Shown: positions 17,229-25,097, numbered from the stretch's first letter. The stretch: DNA of 25,807 nt from CAZMFZ01 sp964565665 (GCA_964565665.1 CAZMFZ010000042.1:1-25807); one strand, 5' to 3'. Notes: generated from the sequence alone by a model not told the origin. Translations and numbers: made by a program.

Positions 17229-17963
17229 TTATAGTTCTCTTACCCATATATTCCTGTATTTCACAGGGTTACCGTGGTCTTGCAACTTGATAGCTGCTTT
17301 GCCGTGGTCTTTGTAAACAGGAAAACCAATATATTCCGTTGGTCCAACAATCGACACATTGTTTTGAACCAAAATGCCATTGTGAAGTAAGGTGAGTTTA
17401 CCAGGCTCTAATATTCTTCCATCTTTATTAAATCTGGGGGCAATATACGCGATATCGTAAGTTTGCCATTCGCCTGGTTTGCGACAAGCATTTACCAATG
17501 GCATGGCTTGTTTGTATATCGACCCTGCTTGTCCGTTGGCATAGGTTTTATTTTCAAAATTATCTAGTACTTGTACTTCATAGCGTTCCTGAATGAAAAT
17601 ACCACTATTTCCTCTGCCTTGGCCTTCGCTTTCAACTTTTTCAGGCGATGCCCACTCTATATGCAATTGAATATCACCAAATGTTTGTTTTGTTTTTATT
17701 TCCCCTTTGCCAGCGTTTACCATAAGTGCCGATCCTGTAATACTCCATTCGGCAGCACTGCCATCCGGTTTGCTCCAGTTCGACAGATTTTTACCATCAA
17801 ATAAAATAATGGCATCTGATGGTGCTTCTTGGCTGGTTTTTCCGGGCGTAACTACTCTTGGCTGAGGCTCCCATACTTCTGTTGATTGTGGATTTTTTTC
17901 TTGTGCAAATGAATAGTAGGCAGAAATGCCTAATACTATGAATGAAATATACTTTTTTATCAT
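17229..17963 (-). CDS. Secreted PF06439 (DUF1080) protein, 3-keto-disaccharide hydrolase-like
   Basis: A Sec signal peptide (about residues 1-20, ending SFAQ) leads into a single concanavalin-like PF06439 domain. Family hallmarks are DAIILFDGKNLSNW, AEWSITGSALMVNAGKGEIK, the glycine-rich GNSGIFIQERYEVQVLDN, GEWQTYDI and IKLQDHGNPVKYRNIWVREL at the C-terminus. Some members act on 3-keto-glycosides, but many are uncharacterised and the reaction is not certain here. It should be periplasmic or surface-exposed. It is the first gene of a two-gene minus-strand unit with the RhaI-type isomerase (37 bp apart), suggesting the pair releases and then isomerises a sugar. Confidence 0.88.
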   Translation of the reverse strand: MIKKYISFIVLGISAYYSFAQEKNPQSTEVWEPQPRVVTPGKTSQEAPSDAIILFDGKNLSNWSKPDGSAAEWSITGSALMVNAGKGEIKTKQTFGDIQLHIEWASPEKVESEGQGRGNSGIFIQERYEVQVLDNFENKTYANGQAGSIYKQAMPLVNACRKPGEWQTYDIAYIAPRFNKDGRILEPGKLTLLHNGILVQNNVSIVGPTEYIGFPVYKDHGKAAIKLQDHGNPVKYRNIWVREL

Positions 17964-18077
17964 GGCTTAAAATTAGGCTGCAAGTTTACACATTTATGCA
18001 TCAAAATTTTATAATTATCAGATGAAATATAATTATTCCTGTTTGCTACAATCATTTTGCATCATATTCGGGGCATA

Positions 18078-18105
18078 AAAAAAGGAATCAATCAATTCCT
18101 TTTTT
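18078..18105 (-). terminator. Terminator downstream of the small 71-residue gene
   Basis: An 11-bp perfect stem, AAAAAAGGAAT at 18078-18088 with its complement at 18095-18105 and a 6-nt loop. A/T runs on both sides let it work in either direction. It lies 55 nt after the minus-strand stop at 18160. Confidence 0.75.
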
Positions 18106-18159
18106 AGATTAGTACAAACTAAAAGGTTTTAAAACCTCATATACATTCGGAGATGAACT

Positions 18160-18375
18160 TTATGAGTTGTTTTTTCTATCAATAAATACCAGAACACCAC
18201 CAATAACTGCTAATACTATGCCTGTAATGGGTGACCAATATATAGGCGTTTTCTTATCGGCACTAATTTCTAATGCACCAATATCAACTACTTTTTTCTT
18301 GGTTACCAAATCAAATCCAGTAAAACTTGCCATTACTATGCCAACTACGATTAAAATAATTCCTAAAATTTTCAT
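18160..18375 (-). CDS. Small two-helix membrane protein
   Basis: A 71-residue protein with hydrophobic helices at about 3-21 and 49-65 joined by a polar loop reading TKKKVVDIGALEISADKK. The layout (helix, KKxxxDxGxLExxAxKK loop, helix) is like the small DUF3185-type membrane proteins common in Bacteroidota; I am recalling that resemblance and have not run a search. A clear ATG and its own downstream terminator support a real gene. Its function is unknown; homologues are usually single genes. It is followed upstream by another small membrane protein in the same direction, about 88 bp away. Confidence 0.7.
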   Translation of the reverse strand: MKILGIILIVVGIVMASFTGFDLVTKKKVVDIGALEISADKKTPIYWSPITGIVLAVIGGVLVFIDRKNNS

Positions 18376-18463
18376 TTGTTTTTTTGTGTTTAAGTGTTAA
18401 TTTACATTAAAGTTTGACTCAAAATATCGAGCCACAGTATATAAGATTCGATACTATTTAGTA

Positions 18464-18664
18464 TTAAGATTTGTGTGCCGAACCTGAATTACTTACCCGT
18501 AATACTAAGTATAAAATGATTCCCAACACTGCTACCACGGTGATAATGCCCACCCAATAGCCTGTTTTGAATATTCCGCCTACAATGCTACAGCTAGATA
18601 GTAAGGAGGTTAAAAATGCAATAAGCGCAAATAGATTGAAAAATGATGTTGTCAGTGCTTTCAT
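18464..18664 (-). CDS. Small lipoprotein with one membrane helix
   Basis: A 66-residue protein. A signal-like N-terminus ends in a lipobox LSSC with Cys25, followed by SIVGGIFKTGYWVG, a second hydrophobic stretch (about 36-56), and a short polar tail (SNSGSAHKS). The GGIFKxGxWVG motif before a membrane helix is recurrent in small Bacteroidota proteins, often wrongly named phosphatidate cytidylyltransferase; nothing here supports that enzyme activity. The ATG start is clear. It lies between the deaD terminator and the 71-residue protein gene, and may share a transcript with the latter. Confidence 0.7.
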   Translation of the reverse strand: MKALTTSFFNLFALIAFLTSLLSSCSIVGGIFKTGYWVGIITVVAVLGIILYLVLRVSNSGSAHKS

Positions 18665-18742
18665 ATTTTTTGTTTTTAGATGAATAAATTAATCTCTCTA
18701 AAAAACCTTGCCACAATAAGTAGAGTTAAAATATAGGCACAA

Positions 18743-18778
18743 AAAAGCCGTTGCAAAATTTCCTTCGCAACGGCTTTT
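18743..18778 (-). terminator. Rho-independent terminator of deaD
   Basis: A 12-bp perfect stem, AAAAGCCGTTGC at 18743-18754 with its complement at 18767-18778 and a 12-nt loop. The minus-strand transcript runs into a U-rich tail. It begins about 20 nt after the deaD stop at 18799. Confidence 0.85.
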
Positions 18779-18798
18779 ATATTTATTTCTAATCTAAA

Positions 18799-20583
18799 TT
18801 ACATATTAGCATCTGCCACTTCCAAATTTACTCTATGACCTTTAATGGTGTTTTCATTCATTTTGTCCATTACCGTGTTTACAAGCTCTTTAGGAATATA
18901 CACAAACGAAAACTTATCTTTAATGTCGATATCACCTATCACTTTGCCGTCAATTTGCGATTCTCCTGCTATTGCACCCACAATATCGCCCGGACGAACA
19001 TTCTGGTTTCTGCCTACATTAATGAAAAGCTTTACCATATTGCCGTTTGTGGCACTAGAATTGCGTTCTCTTGGGGCCGACATCGGACTGCGTTCTCTTC
19101 TGTCGCCACCTCTGTCGCTGCTTCTTTCTCTATCTCCGCCTCTATCGCCTCTGCTTGGTCGCTCAAATCGGTCGCGACCACGGCTCTCGCCTCTGTCGCT
19201 TCTTTCATAACGATCGCTGCTGCTTCTGCTCGAATCTCTATCTCTACCTACTGGCAAAGCGAAATCTTCATCGGCATAGTTTTTAACGATGCTGCCAATA
19301 TGCAATTTCAATAAGGCAGCCACTACATTTTTAGCTGCAGGATGTGCTTCTAACAATGCTGCTGCCATATCTTGAAAGTCATTCAATTTGTCAGCATAAA
19401 TGGTATTGCCTACCAATTCTACAAACTGTTTTTTCCTAAATTCACCAATTTCTGCTGCCGAAGGTATTTCACCTTTGGCGATAGGTGCTTTTGTATAGTT
19501 GGTAACGTCTTTTAGTTTTTGAATGTCTTTTCTTCCAGTAATGAAAGTAAAAGATTTTCCAAGGCGACCAGCACGACCTGTCCTACCAATTCTATGCACA
19601 TAGCTTTCTTGATCTAAAGGAATATCGTAGTTGAAAACGGCATCTACTCCGCTTACATCTATGCCTCTAGCAGCCACATCCGTAGCTATCAACATAGTAA
19701 TTACTCCTGCTTTAAACTTAGAAAGCACGTTGTTTCTTTGTGTCTGACGCAAATCACCATGAATACCTTCTGCAGAGATGTTTCTCATTTGCAATTCTTC
19801 TACCAATTCATCTACCACACGTTTGGTGTTGCAAAACACCAACATCATCTTTAATCCGTACATATCTACCAAACGAGACATGGCTTCCGTTCTGGCACCA
19901 GATTTTACTTCATAGTAAAATTGCTCTATATTAGAAACTGTAAGTTCTTTGGTTGTAACCTTTATCAATTCAGGATTATTCTGAAATCTTTTGGTCAAAT
20001 CTAAGATAGGCCTTGGCATAGTAGCTGAGAAAAACACTGTTTGTCTTTCGTCAGGAATAGTGGTAAGGATATTTTCAATATCTTCAATAAAGCCCATATT
20101 GAGCATTTCATCGGCTTCATCAAGCACAATGGTTCTGATTTGAGTGAGATCTAAAGTACGTCTTTGCAAATGATCGATTACACGACCGGGCGTACCTACT
20201 ATAATCTGCGTACCTGACTTGATGTCAGATATTTGCCTTTCGATAGATGCCCCTCCGAAAACTGGAGTCACTCTAAGGCCTTTTTTGTACTTTCCTAGTT
20301 TCTTTATTTCTTCGGCTACTTGCATAGCCAATTCGCGCGTAGGACATAGGATAATGGCTTGTGGCTTACGATTGGTTACGTCAATATCCTCAATAAGTGG
20401 AATACCAAAAGCGGCTGTTTTACCCGTGCCTGTTTGTGCCTGTCCTATCACGTCTCTGCCTTCCATCAATATAGGAATAGCTTGGGCTTGAATAGGAGAT
20501 GGCGTTTCAAAGCCCATGTCTTTTAGGGCAGATTGAATTTCTTCAGACAAAGACATGTCTGAAAATTTAATTTCTGGAGTCAT
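18799..20583 (-). CDS. deaD: DEAD-box RNA helicase (DeaD/CsdA type)
   Basis: ATP-dependent RNA helicase for ribosome assembly, mRNA turnover and cold growth. Core motifs: Q-motif region PSPIQ, Walker A AQTGTGKT 49-56, PTREL 81-85, DEAD 155-158, SAT 186-188 and HRIGRTGR 330-337. A helical dimerisation-like region (about 375-440) follows, then an Arg/Gly/Asp/Ser-rich low-complexity linker at about 445-508 and a DbpA-type RNA-binding domain (PF03880) at 515-592. The linker, between the DeaD-type helix and the RNA-binding domain, is typical of Bacteroidota members. The 594 residues are complete. A good promoter at 20703-20674 would give a leader of about 80 nt; long leaders are usual for regulated helicase genes. 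Confidence 0.95.
   Translation of the reverse strand: MTPEIKFSDMSLSEEIQSALKDMGFETPSPIQAQAIPILMEGRDVIGQAQTGTGKTAAFGIPLIEDIDVTNRKPQAIILCPTRELAMQVAEEIKKLGKYKKGLRVTPVFGGASIERQISDIKSGTQIIVGTPGRVIDHLQRRTLDLTQIRTIVLDEADEMLNMGFIEDIENILTTIPDERQTVFFSATMPRPILDLTKRFQNNPELIKVTTKELTVSNIEQFYYEVKSGARTEAMSRLVDMYGLKMMLVFCNTKRVVDELVEELQMRNISAEGIHGDLRQTQRNNVLSKFKAGVITMLIATDVAARGIDVSGVDAVFNYDIPLDQESYVHRIGRTGRAGRLGKSFTFITGRKDIQKLKDVTNYTKAPIAKGEIPSAAEIGEFRKKQFVELVGNTIYADKLNDFQDMAAALLEAHPAAKNVVAALLKLHIGSIVKNYADEDFALPVGRDRDSSRSSSDRYERSDRGESRGRDRFERPSRGDRGGDRERSSDRGGDRRERSPMSAPRERNSSATNGNMVKLFINVGRNQNVRPGDIVGAIAGESQIDGKVIGDIDIKDKFSFVYIPKELVNTVMDKMNENTIKGHRVNLEVADANM
19060..19251 (-). repeat. RGDR/SDR low-complexity coding repeat in deaD
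   Basis: Within deaD, codons 445-508 encode imperfect repeats of RGDR, SDRGG, RDRFERP and ERSSDRGG units. The DNA is correspondingly repetitive and opens long false frames on the plus strand. The basic, disordered segment probably binds RNA non-specifically. Confidence 0.8.
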
Positions 20584-20673
20584 TAATGTATGTTGTGTAA
20601 ATTGAACTGATGTCTTTCAAAACATCAAGGCTTGCTGAAACGCAAGGAGAGGGATATTTTAAAAGTATTTTTG

Positions 20674-20703
20674 CAAAAGTAAGGCAAATAATTGGTTTAT
20701 CAA
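20674..20703 (-). promoter_or_regulatory. Promoter of deaD
   Basis: On the minus strand, TACTTTTG at 20681-20674 is a perfect TAnnTTTG -7 box. It is preceded by TTG at 20703-20701 with a 19-nt spacer, the canonical Bacteroidota arrangement. The predicted start near 20667 gives a leader of about 80 nt containing a weak 6-bp hairpin (20608-20613/20622-20627). Confidence 0.6.
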
Positions 20704-20851
20704 TCAAAAATTAATTAAACTGCAATTTGCATGGTATGACAATACTTATTATTGAATAAGTGATAAATATTTGTTGGAGCGAAATATAAAGCTTGTCTCA
20801 CATTGGGTTAGAATGAGAGAAGCTACGATTTAAATACATGCACTATTTATA

Positions 20852-21685
20852 TTATTGGGGAAAATCTGCCCCAATTGTGGTTTCTTCCCAACTATCATAG
20901 TCTTTCTTTAATTGTTCCAGTTTGTTTCTTGCCCCTTTCAACGCAGCAACACCAAGAAGTAATCGCATGGGCGGCTGAGGTGATTCTACCACTTTTACTA
21001 TGGCTTCGGCTGCACGCACTGGGTCGCCTGGCTGATTGCCACTATAGTTGCGAATGGCATTTTTATTAGTGCCTGCACTTGGAGCATAATCATCAATTAT
21101 TATTTGGCTGCTGTTAGCAGACCTCCCTGCCCAATCGGTTCTGAAACCACTAGGGGCAATTGTGGTTACTTTTATGCCCAAATGAGCTGTTTCTTTGGCT
21201 AACGCTTCAGAATAGCCATCTACTGCAAATTTTGTAGCATTGTAAAAGCCTAAGGCAGGAAAAGCCACTAAGCCACCGATAGAAGCTATGTTTATAATAT
21301 GACCGCTGCGTTGACCCCGCATAATGGGCAATACTTCCTTTGTGATATTAGTCAATCCAAAGAAATTAATCTCAAACATTCTGCGAACTTCCTGTTCTTC
21401 GCTTTCTTCGATAGCACCGAAATATCCGATTCCTGCATTATTTATAAGCACATCTATAGTACCAAAGGTTGATTTGGTTTTCGAAACTGCATCCTTAATT
21501 TCTTGCAATTGGGTAACATCAAGTTTCAAGGCAATGGCAGTGTGTGGAAATTGCTCTACAATGTCTTTCACATCTTTGGTTTCTCTTGAGGCAACCCCTA
21601 CTTTATATCCCAAACTGAGAACCAACTTTGCAAGTTCTCTTCCAAATCCAGTAGAGCATCCGGTAATTAACCATACTTTATTCAT
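20852..21685 (-). CDS. Short-chain dehydrogenase/reductase
   Basis: Classical SDR oxidoreductase of 277 residues. The cofactor motif TGCSTGFG is at 8-15, Asp56 is in LDVTQ, and NNAG is at 82-85. The catalytic Ser135, Tyr148 and Lys152 (YNATK) are all present. The acidic position after the second strand is replaced by SRE (ASRET), which favours NADP(H). The substrate is unknown. The family form with TGCSTGFGRELA resembles oxidoreductases often annotated as retinol- or ketone-reducing, but no substrate call is justified. It is a single gene; about 270 bp separate it from deaD downstream and 223 bp from the divergent glycosyltransferase. No feature was seen in those gaps beyond the deaD promoter. 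Confidence 0.92.
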   Translation of the reverse strand: MNKVWLITGCSTGFGRELAKLVLSLGYKVGVASRETKDVKDIVEQFPHTAIALKLDVTQLQEIKDAVSKTKSTFGTIDVLINNAGIGYFGAIEESEEQEVRRMFEINFFGLTNITKEVLPIMRGQRSGHIINIASIGGLVAFPALGFYNATKFAVDGYSEALAKETAHLGIKVTTIAPSGFRTDWAGRSANSSQIIIDDYAPSAGTNKNAIRNYSGNQPGDPVRAAEAIVKVVESPQPPMRLLLGVAALKGARNKLEQLKKDYDSWEETTIGADFPQ

Positions 21686-21908
21686 GTTTTTGAAGTTTAA
21701 ATGTTGGTTTATTAATTATTTAAAATACAATCTTGAAGACCGTTTTGTTCAATTCCATTTCGATTTAAGAAAATCAGGGCTTGCCTAAAAGCTAATATTT
21801 ACTAGTTTTACAATTGAAGAAATACTGAATTTGTTTTGAGTAATCAATTAGAATAAAAATATAATCTACTGACAAAATTTTTATATTCAGAATTAATTAA
21901 CCAACACT

Positions 21909-23087
21909 ATGACTACTATTTCCATCCTCTTTTGGGTTTTTCTTTTTGTGATTTTCTATTCCTATATAGGCTACGGGATTGTACTTTATATAATAGTGAA
22001 AATCAAACGTTTGTTTATAAAATCAACTCAATCGTTTAGCCCAGAATATTTGCCCGAAGTAACCTTGATGGTTGCCGCCTACAATGAAAAAGACTATATA
22101 AGGCAGAAAATAGACAATTGCCTTGCACTTGATTACCCGACAGAAAAGTTGCATATTTTTTTCGTAACTGACGGTTCAGATGATGGCACGCCAGAAATTA
22201 TTGCACAATACAATAGGGTAAAATTATTTCACCAAGAAGGAAGGGCGGGCAAAATATCGGCTGTAAATAGAGTGATGCCTATGGTACAATCGCCCATTAC
22301 CATATTTTGCGATGCCAATACTATGCTCAATGTAGAAGCTATCCGCAAGATTGTGAGGCACTTTCAGTTTCTCGAAACGGGTTGTGTGGCAGGTGAAAAA
22401 AGGATTTTCAACAAAGAAAAAGAATCGGCTAGTGGAGCTGGGGAAGGTATTTATTGGAAATATGAATCGCTATTGAAAAAGCTTGATTCTGAATTGCAAA
22501 CCGTGGTGGGTGCTGCGGGAGAATTGTTTGCCTTAAGAACGGCTCTTTTCGAACCTACAGAAAAAAATGCCATAATTGAAGACTTCGTAATCTCATTGAG
22601 AATCGCTCAGAAAGGCTATAAAGTAGTATACGAACCAGAAGCTTACGCCATGGAAACCTCTTCGGAAAATGTGAAAGAAGAGCTGAAACGCAAAATTAGA
22701 ATATGCGCTGGAGGCATACAATCTGTAGTGTGGTTGAAAGCTTTGCTAAATCCATTCCAATACGGGTGGCTCAGTTTTCAGTACATATCTCACAGGGTAT
22801 TGCGTTGGACGATTACGCCTTTGTTTTTACTACTACTTATGCCTCTCAATATTGCCTTAGCTGCAAATGCAGGTGGCATTTACACTTTGATTTTGCTTGG
22901 GCAGGTAGTTTTTTATTCTTCAGCCTTTTTAGGTTGGTATTTACAAAACAGAGCCATAAAAGTAAAGGCTTTGTATATCCCCTATTATTTTTTCATAATG
23001 AATTATGCTGTTTATTTGGGCTTTTTCAGATATATAAATGGCCAACAGAAGGTAACTTGGGAGCGTGCAGAAAGAGCCAAAATATGA
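21909..23087 (+). CDS. Membrane family-2 glycosyltransferase
   Basis: Processive-type GT2 enzyme. An N-terminal membrane helix (about 8-30) is followed by a cytosolic GT-A domain with VAAYNEKD, Asp88 in TDGSDDGT, the metal-binding DAN at 135-137, GAAGELFALR around 201-210 and the ED acceptor motif at 224-225 (IIEDFVIS). Then comes KRKIRICAGGIQ where cellulose/hyaluronan-type enzymes have the QxxRW region. About three C-terminal helices (300-375) follow, and the protein ends with NGQQKVTWERAER. It resembles PgaC/IcaA-like or cell-wall glycosyltransferases. Product and donor sugar are unknown; no polysaccharide operon surrounds it. A near-perfect 21-bp hairpin terminator follows the stop by about 40 nt. 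Confidence 0.92.
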   Translation: MTTISILFWVFLFVIFYSYIGYGIVLYIIVKIKRLFIKSTQSFSPEYLPEVTLMVAAYNEKDYIRQKIDNCLALDYPTEKLHIFFVTDGSDDGTPEIIAQYNRVKLFHQEGRAGKISAVNRVMPMVQSPITIFCDANTMLNVEAIRKIVRHFQFLETGCVAGEKRIFNKEKESASGAGEGIYWKYESLLKKLDSELQTVVGAAGELFALRTALFEPTEKNAIIEDFVISLRIAQKGYKVVYEPEAYAMETSSENVKEELKRKIRICAGGIQSVVWLKALLNPFQYGWLSFQYISHRVLRWTITPLFLLLLMPLNIALAANAGGIYTLILLGQVVFYSSAFLGWYLQNRAIKVKALYIPYYFFIMNYAVYLGFFRYINGQQKVTWERAERAKI

Positions 23088-23128
23088 CAGGCTTTCAAGA
23101 GTTAGAAATGGCAGAGAATACGAAATAA

Positions 23129-23174
23129 AAACAAAAGGCTGATTTAACTACATAGTTGAATCAGCCTTTTGTTT
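23129..23174. terminator. Strong terminator between convergent genes
   Basis: A 21-bp stem with one mismatch (23129-23149 against 23154-23174; core CAAAAGGCTGAT) and a 4-nt loop, then GATTTT. It sits between the end of the glycosyltransferase gene and the minus-strand T9SS fragment ending at 23196, and A/T-rich flanks on both sides suit both directions. Confidence 0.85.
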
Positions 23175-23195
23175 GATTTTAAAGTTGTTAGAAAC

Positions 23196-23399
23196 CTATT
23201 CAATAACTACTTTTCGTATTTCGCTCAGTTTGTTTTCTATATCAATTATTTTAAGCAAATACATCCCTTTGGGTAAGTTTGTGAGGTTAATATCTTTTTG
23301 TTTGGTCTCATACACTTTTGTGCCTTTAGAATTCAATATTTCAATATTCCCAATCACAAAATTTTTTGCACTTATTAATGGTGCAAATAACGGAGCCAT
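23196..23399 (-). pseudogene. 3' fragment of a T9SS-secreted protein: sorting domain only
   Basis: The minus strand encodes a textbook type IX secretion C-terminal sorting domain: GNIEILNSKGTKVYE, then DINLTNLPKGMYLLKI, ending EIRKVVIE and a TAG. In normal genes several hundred residues plus a YPNP motif precede this. Here the first 12 or so residues (MAPLFAPLISAK) already diverge, and no YPNP is reached before the frame ends at about 23399. The gene is therefore cut at its 3' end, and the DNA to the right belongs to a plus-strand gene. The convergent terminator in its proper place at 23129-23174 says the fragment is in its original position. Whether the cut is biological or a misassembly cannot be told from this sequence. 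Confidence 0.75.
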
Positions 23400-24132
23400 G
23401 CAATGGGTTAATCCACAAGAAGGAGACCAAATAATGTGGGTAAATCAAATTGGTTTAGGTTTAGAATTGAAAGCATGGGCTAACAAATCAGGCAATAACA
23501 GAGTAGCGTATCGCAAATTAAGCGTTATTCCTACACAATGGTCTACAACTTCTTGGGATGCCAATTATTCCGACAACTTAATGTTTGATTATGCGCCAGG
23601 CGGAAGACTTTTAAACAAATATCCTCTTGCCAATAATTTTGGCAAAGACTTTTATTGTTTTGTACCAGTAGTGAGTTCTCTAGACATTCGCTCACCTGAG
23701 AATCAAAATTTATATGTAGTTAACAACAATGAAGCAAATCTTATTGCAAACAATATAATACCTTTTGATGATATATATGTTAGAAACACAAATTCTACAC
23801 ATACATATTTAACAAGCATCTCATTACTGGTTGACAGGTTATTAAATTTGGAGTTTCTAAATAATAGTTTACTTTTACAAAATCGAACTTTTAGAAATAC
23901 CCGACAATTTAATGCATCTAATTCCATAAAGGCAGGTAGAAATATTTTCCAAAATATGAATGCCAACAACTTTGCTCAAAGCAGGCAAGGCGATGTGGTG
24001 ATAAAAAGTGGTGCAAATGTGACATTTACCGCAGGAAATACTGTAGAACTTTTGCCCGGTTTCGAGACAGAAGATGGTGCTAATTTTAAAGCAGAAATAG
24101 TCCCCAACCAGCTATTTGTTCAGCAGGTTTAA
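23398..24132 (+). CDS. Surface-protein fragment with 3-coathanger-like stack motif (5' end lost)
   Basis: From about 23385 a plus-strand frame reads as an extracellular Bacteroidota protein: MQWVNPQEGDQIMWVNQIG, GLELKAWANKSGNNRVAYRK, many Asn/Ser/Thr residues. Near the end come GDVVIKSGANVTF, TAGNTVELLPGFETEDGANF and KAEI, the pattern of the 3-coathanger stack repeat found in secreted Bacteroidota proteins. The frame is open back to 23173, but those first 75 codons are antisense to the T9SS sorting domain and are not real. After KAEIVP the frame ends at a TAA (24130-24132), while the +2 frame continues in plausible protein (PAICSAGLTLPAPIISGALD then VYATPCSSGVFVGKYI) to about 24283. That suggests a frameshift near 24095-24110. 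There is no signal peptide. Confidence 0.55.
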   Translation: MQWVNPQEGDQIMWVNQIGLGLELKAWANKSGNNRVAYRKLSVIPTQWSTTSWDANYSDNLMFDYAPGGRLLNKYPLANNFGKDFYCFVPVVSSLDIRSPENQNLYVVNNNEANLIANNIIPFDDIYVRNTNSTHTYLTSISLLVDRLLNLEFLNNSLLLQNRTFRNTRQFNASNSIKAGRNIFQNMNANNFAQSRQGDVVIKSGANVTFTAGNTVELLPGFETEDGANFKAEIVPNQLFVQQV

Positions 24133-24309
24133 CTCTTCCCGCTCCAATAATCTCTGGTGCATTAGATGTTTATGCTACTCCTTGTTCAAGTGGTGTTTTT
24201 GTTGGAAAATACATTTATACTGACCGCCAAATGAAATGTTTAGCTCTATTCCAAGTGTGTTCAGGTTCATTTTTACCTTTTTGAATATTTTTTTAGCGAC
24301 CAATATTCC

Positions 24310-24858
24310 ATGTCGAATATTTCCAGTTATGATAATCCAATTATCAATTGGAATATTTCTCCTAATCCATTCACGGGGATTGGTGCAATTACTGTCAGCG
24401 ATGCTCGGATTATGAATTTTTCCTTCATTTATAATTCAAGTACAATTTATCCAGGGCAATACACCATAAGCTGTACTGTTCGAGCTGCTGGTAGTTCAAA
24501 TACAGTGACTGGCACTTTTGTAGTAAAACTCCAAAAATTAGAATGTACCAATTCACCATTTGCGATTAGGAAAGAAACTATGGAGGATTCTGTTAAATTA
24601 ACTGAATCAACTACTCTTGATTTTATTATTTTCCCAAATCCAGCTCAGGCGAAAGTTCAACTCCAATTTAATCAATATATTGATAGCGAAGTAATTGTAG
24701 AGATTATTGAAATGAATGGCTCAATTCAAAAATTTCAAAGAAATGTATCACCAAATATTTTACAATTAGATATGGAATCTTATTCAGAAGGTGTTTATCA
24801 GTTACGAATTTCAAATGATAAGTTTAACAAAACCAAAAAATTAGTAATCATAAAATGA
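24310..24858 (+). CDS. C-terminal part of a T9SS-secreted surface protein
   Basis: A 182-codon frame with no signal peptide. Residues 1-95 are Ser/Thr/Asn-rich beta-type sequence (NPIINWNISPNPFTGIGA, YPGQYTISCTVRAAGSSN). Residues 105-182 form a complete T9SS type A sorting domain: FIIFPNPAQAKVQLQF, VIVEIIEMNGSIQKF, MESYSEGVYQLRISND and KTKKLVIIK. The ATG at 24310 is probably internal, since in-frame sequence upstream (SDQYSMSN) also looks coding back to about 24292. It is most likely the 3' end of the same gene as 23398-24132, split by at least two frame changes between about 24095 and 24300. Its stop overlaps the next gene's ATG by 4 bp (ATGA). Confidence 0.7.
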   Translation: MSNISSYDNPIINWNISPNPFTGIGAITVSDARIMNFSFIYNSSTIYPGQYTISCTVRAAGSSNTVTGTFVVKLQKLECTNSPFAIRKETMEDSVKLTESTTLDFIIFPNPAQAKVQLQFNQYIDSEVIVEIIEMNGSIQKFQRNVSPNILQLDMESYSEGVYQLRISNDKFNKTKKLVIIK

Positions 24859-25097
24859 GAAAACTATTCATCATGATCATATCGACTTTTCTGTTGTTTT
24901 CTTGCAAAGACAAAGAAATATACTACCGATTTACCGATGAAGAAAGGAAATTATTCCCAAGTTTTAAAGTTGGCGATACACTTACATATCACAGGCTTTT
25001 CAACAATAAATATGAAAAATATGTTGTGCAACATATTGAAAATGGATTTAATGTTATCAAATCGCAAGGAAGTTGGGCGAAAGAATTTTACGAATAA
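24855..25097 (+). CDS. Lipoprotein, 5' part, interrupted by TAA
   Basis: An 80-codon frame starting within ATGA of the preceding gene. The signal peptide ends in a lipobox FSC with Cys17 (LLFSCKDKE), followed by RFTDEERKLFPSFKVGDTLT and hydrophilic sequence. The TAA at 25095-25097 appears premature. The same frame continues directly as SNFSFSHTNITENINSKRYS up to the N gap at 25158, and matching protein-like sequence resumes after the gap. It is probably a small outer-membrane lipoprotein of unknown function, co-transcribed with the T9SS protein gene. The stop may be a real nonsense mutation or an assembly error beside the gap. Confidence 0.6.
   Translation: MRKLFIMIISTFLLFSCKDKEIYYRFTDEERKLFPSFKVGDTLTYHRLFNNKYEKYVVQHIENGFNVIKSQGSWAKEFYE

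Noticed and set aside
18835..19314. Long plus-strand frames (120-159 codons) opposite deaD
   Set aside because: They are shadows of the repetitive RGDR/SDR codons in the helicase linker; the translations are low-complexity and the minus strand has a clear enzyme.
22703..23128. 141-codon plus-strand frame overlapping the glycosyltransferase
   Set aside because: Out-of-frame shadow of the membrane helices of a complete gene.
23173..23397. First 75 codons of the plus-strand frame ending at 24132
   Set aside because: Antisense to a textbook T9SS sorting domain on the minus strand and overlapping the terminator; hydrophobicity is a by-product of the opposite coding strand.
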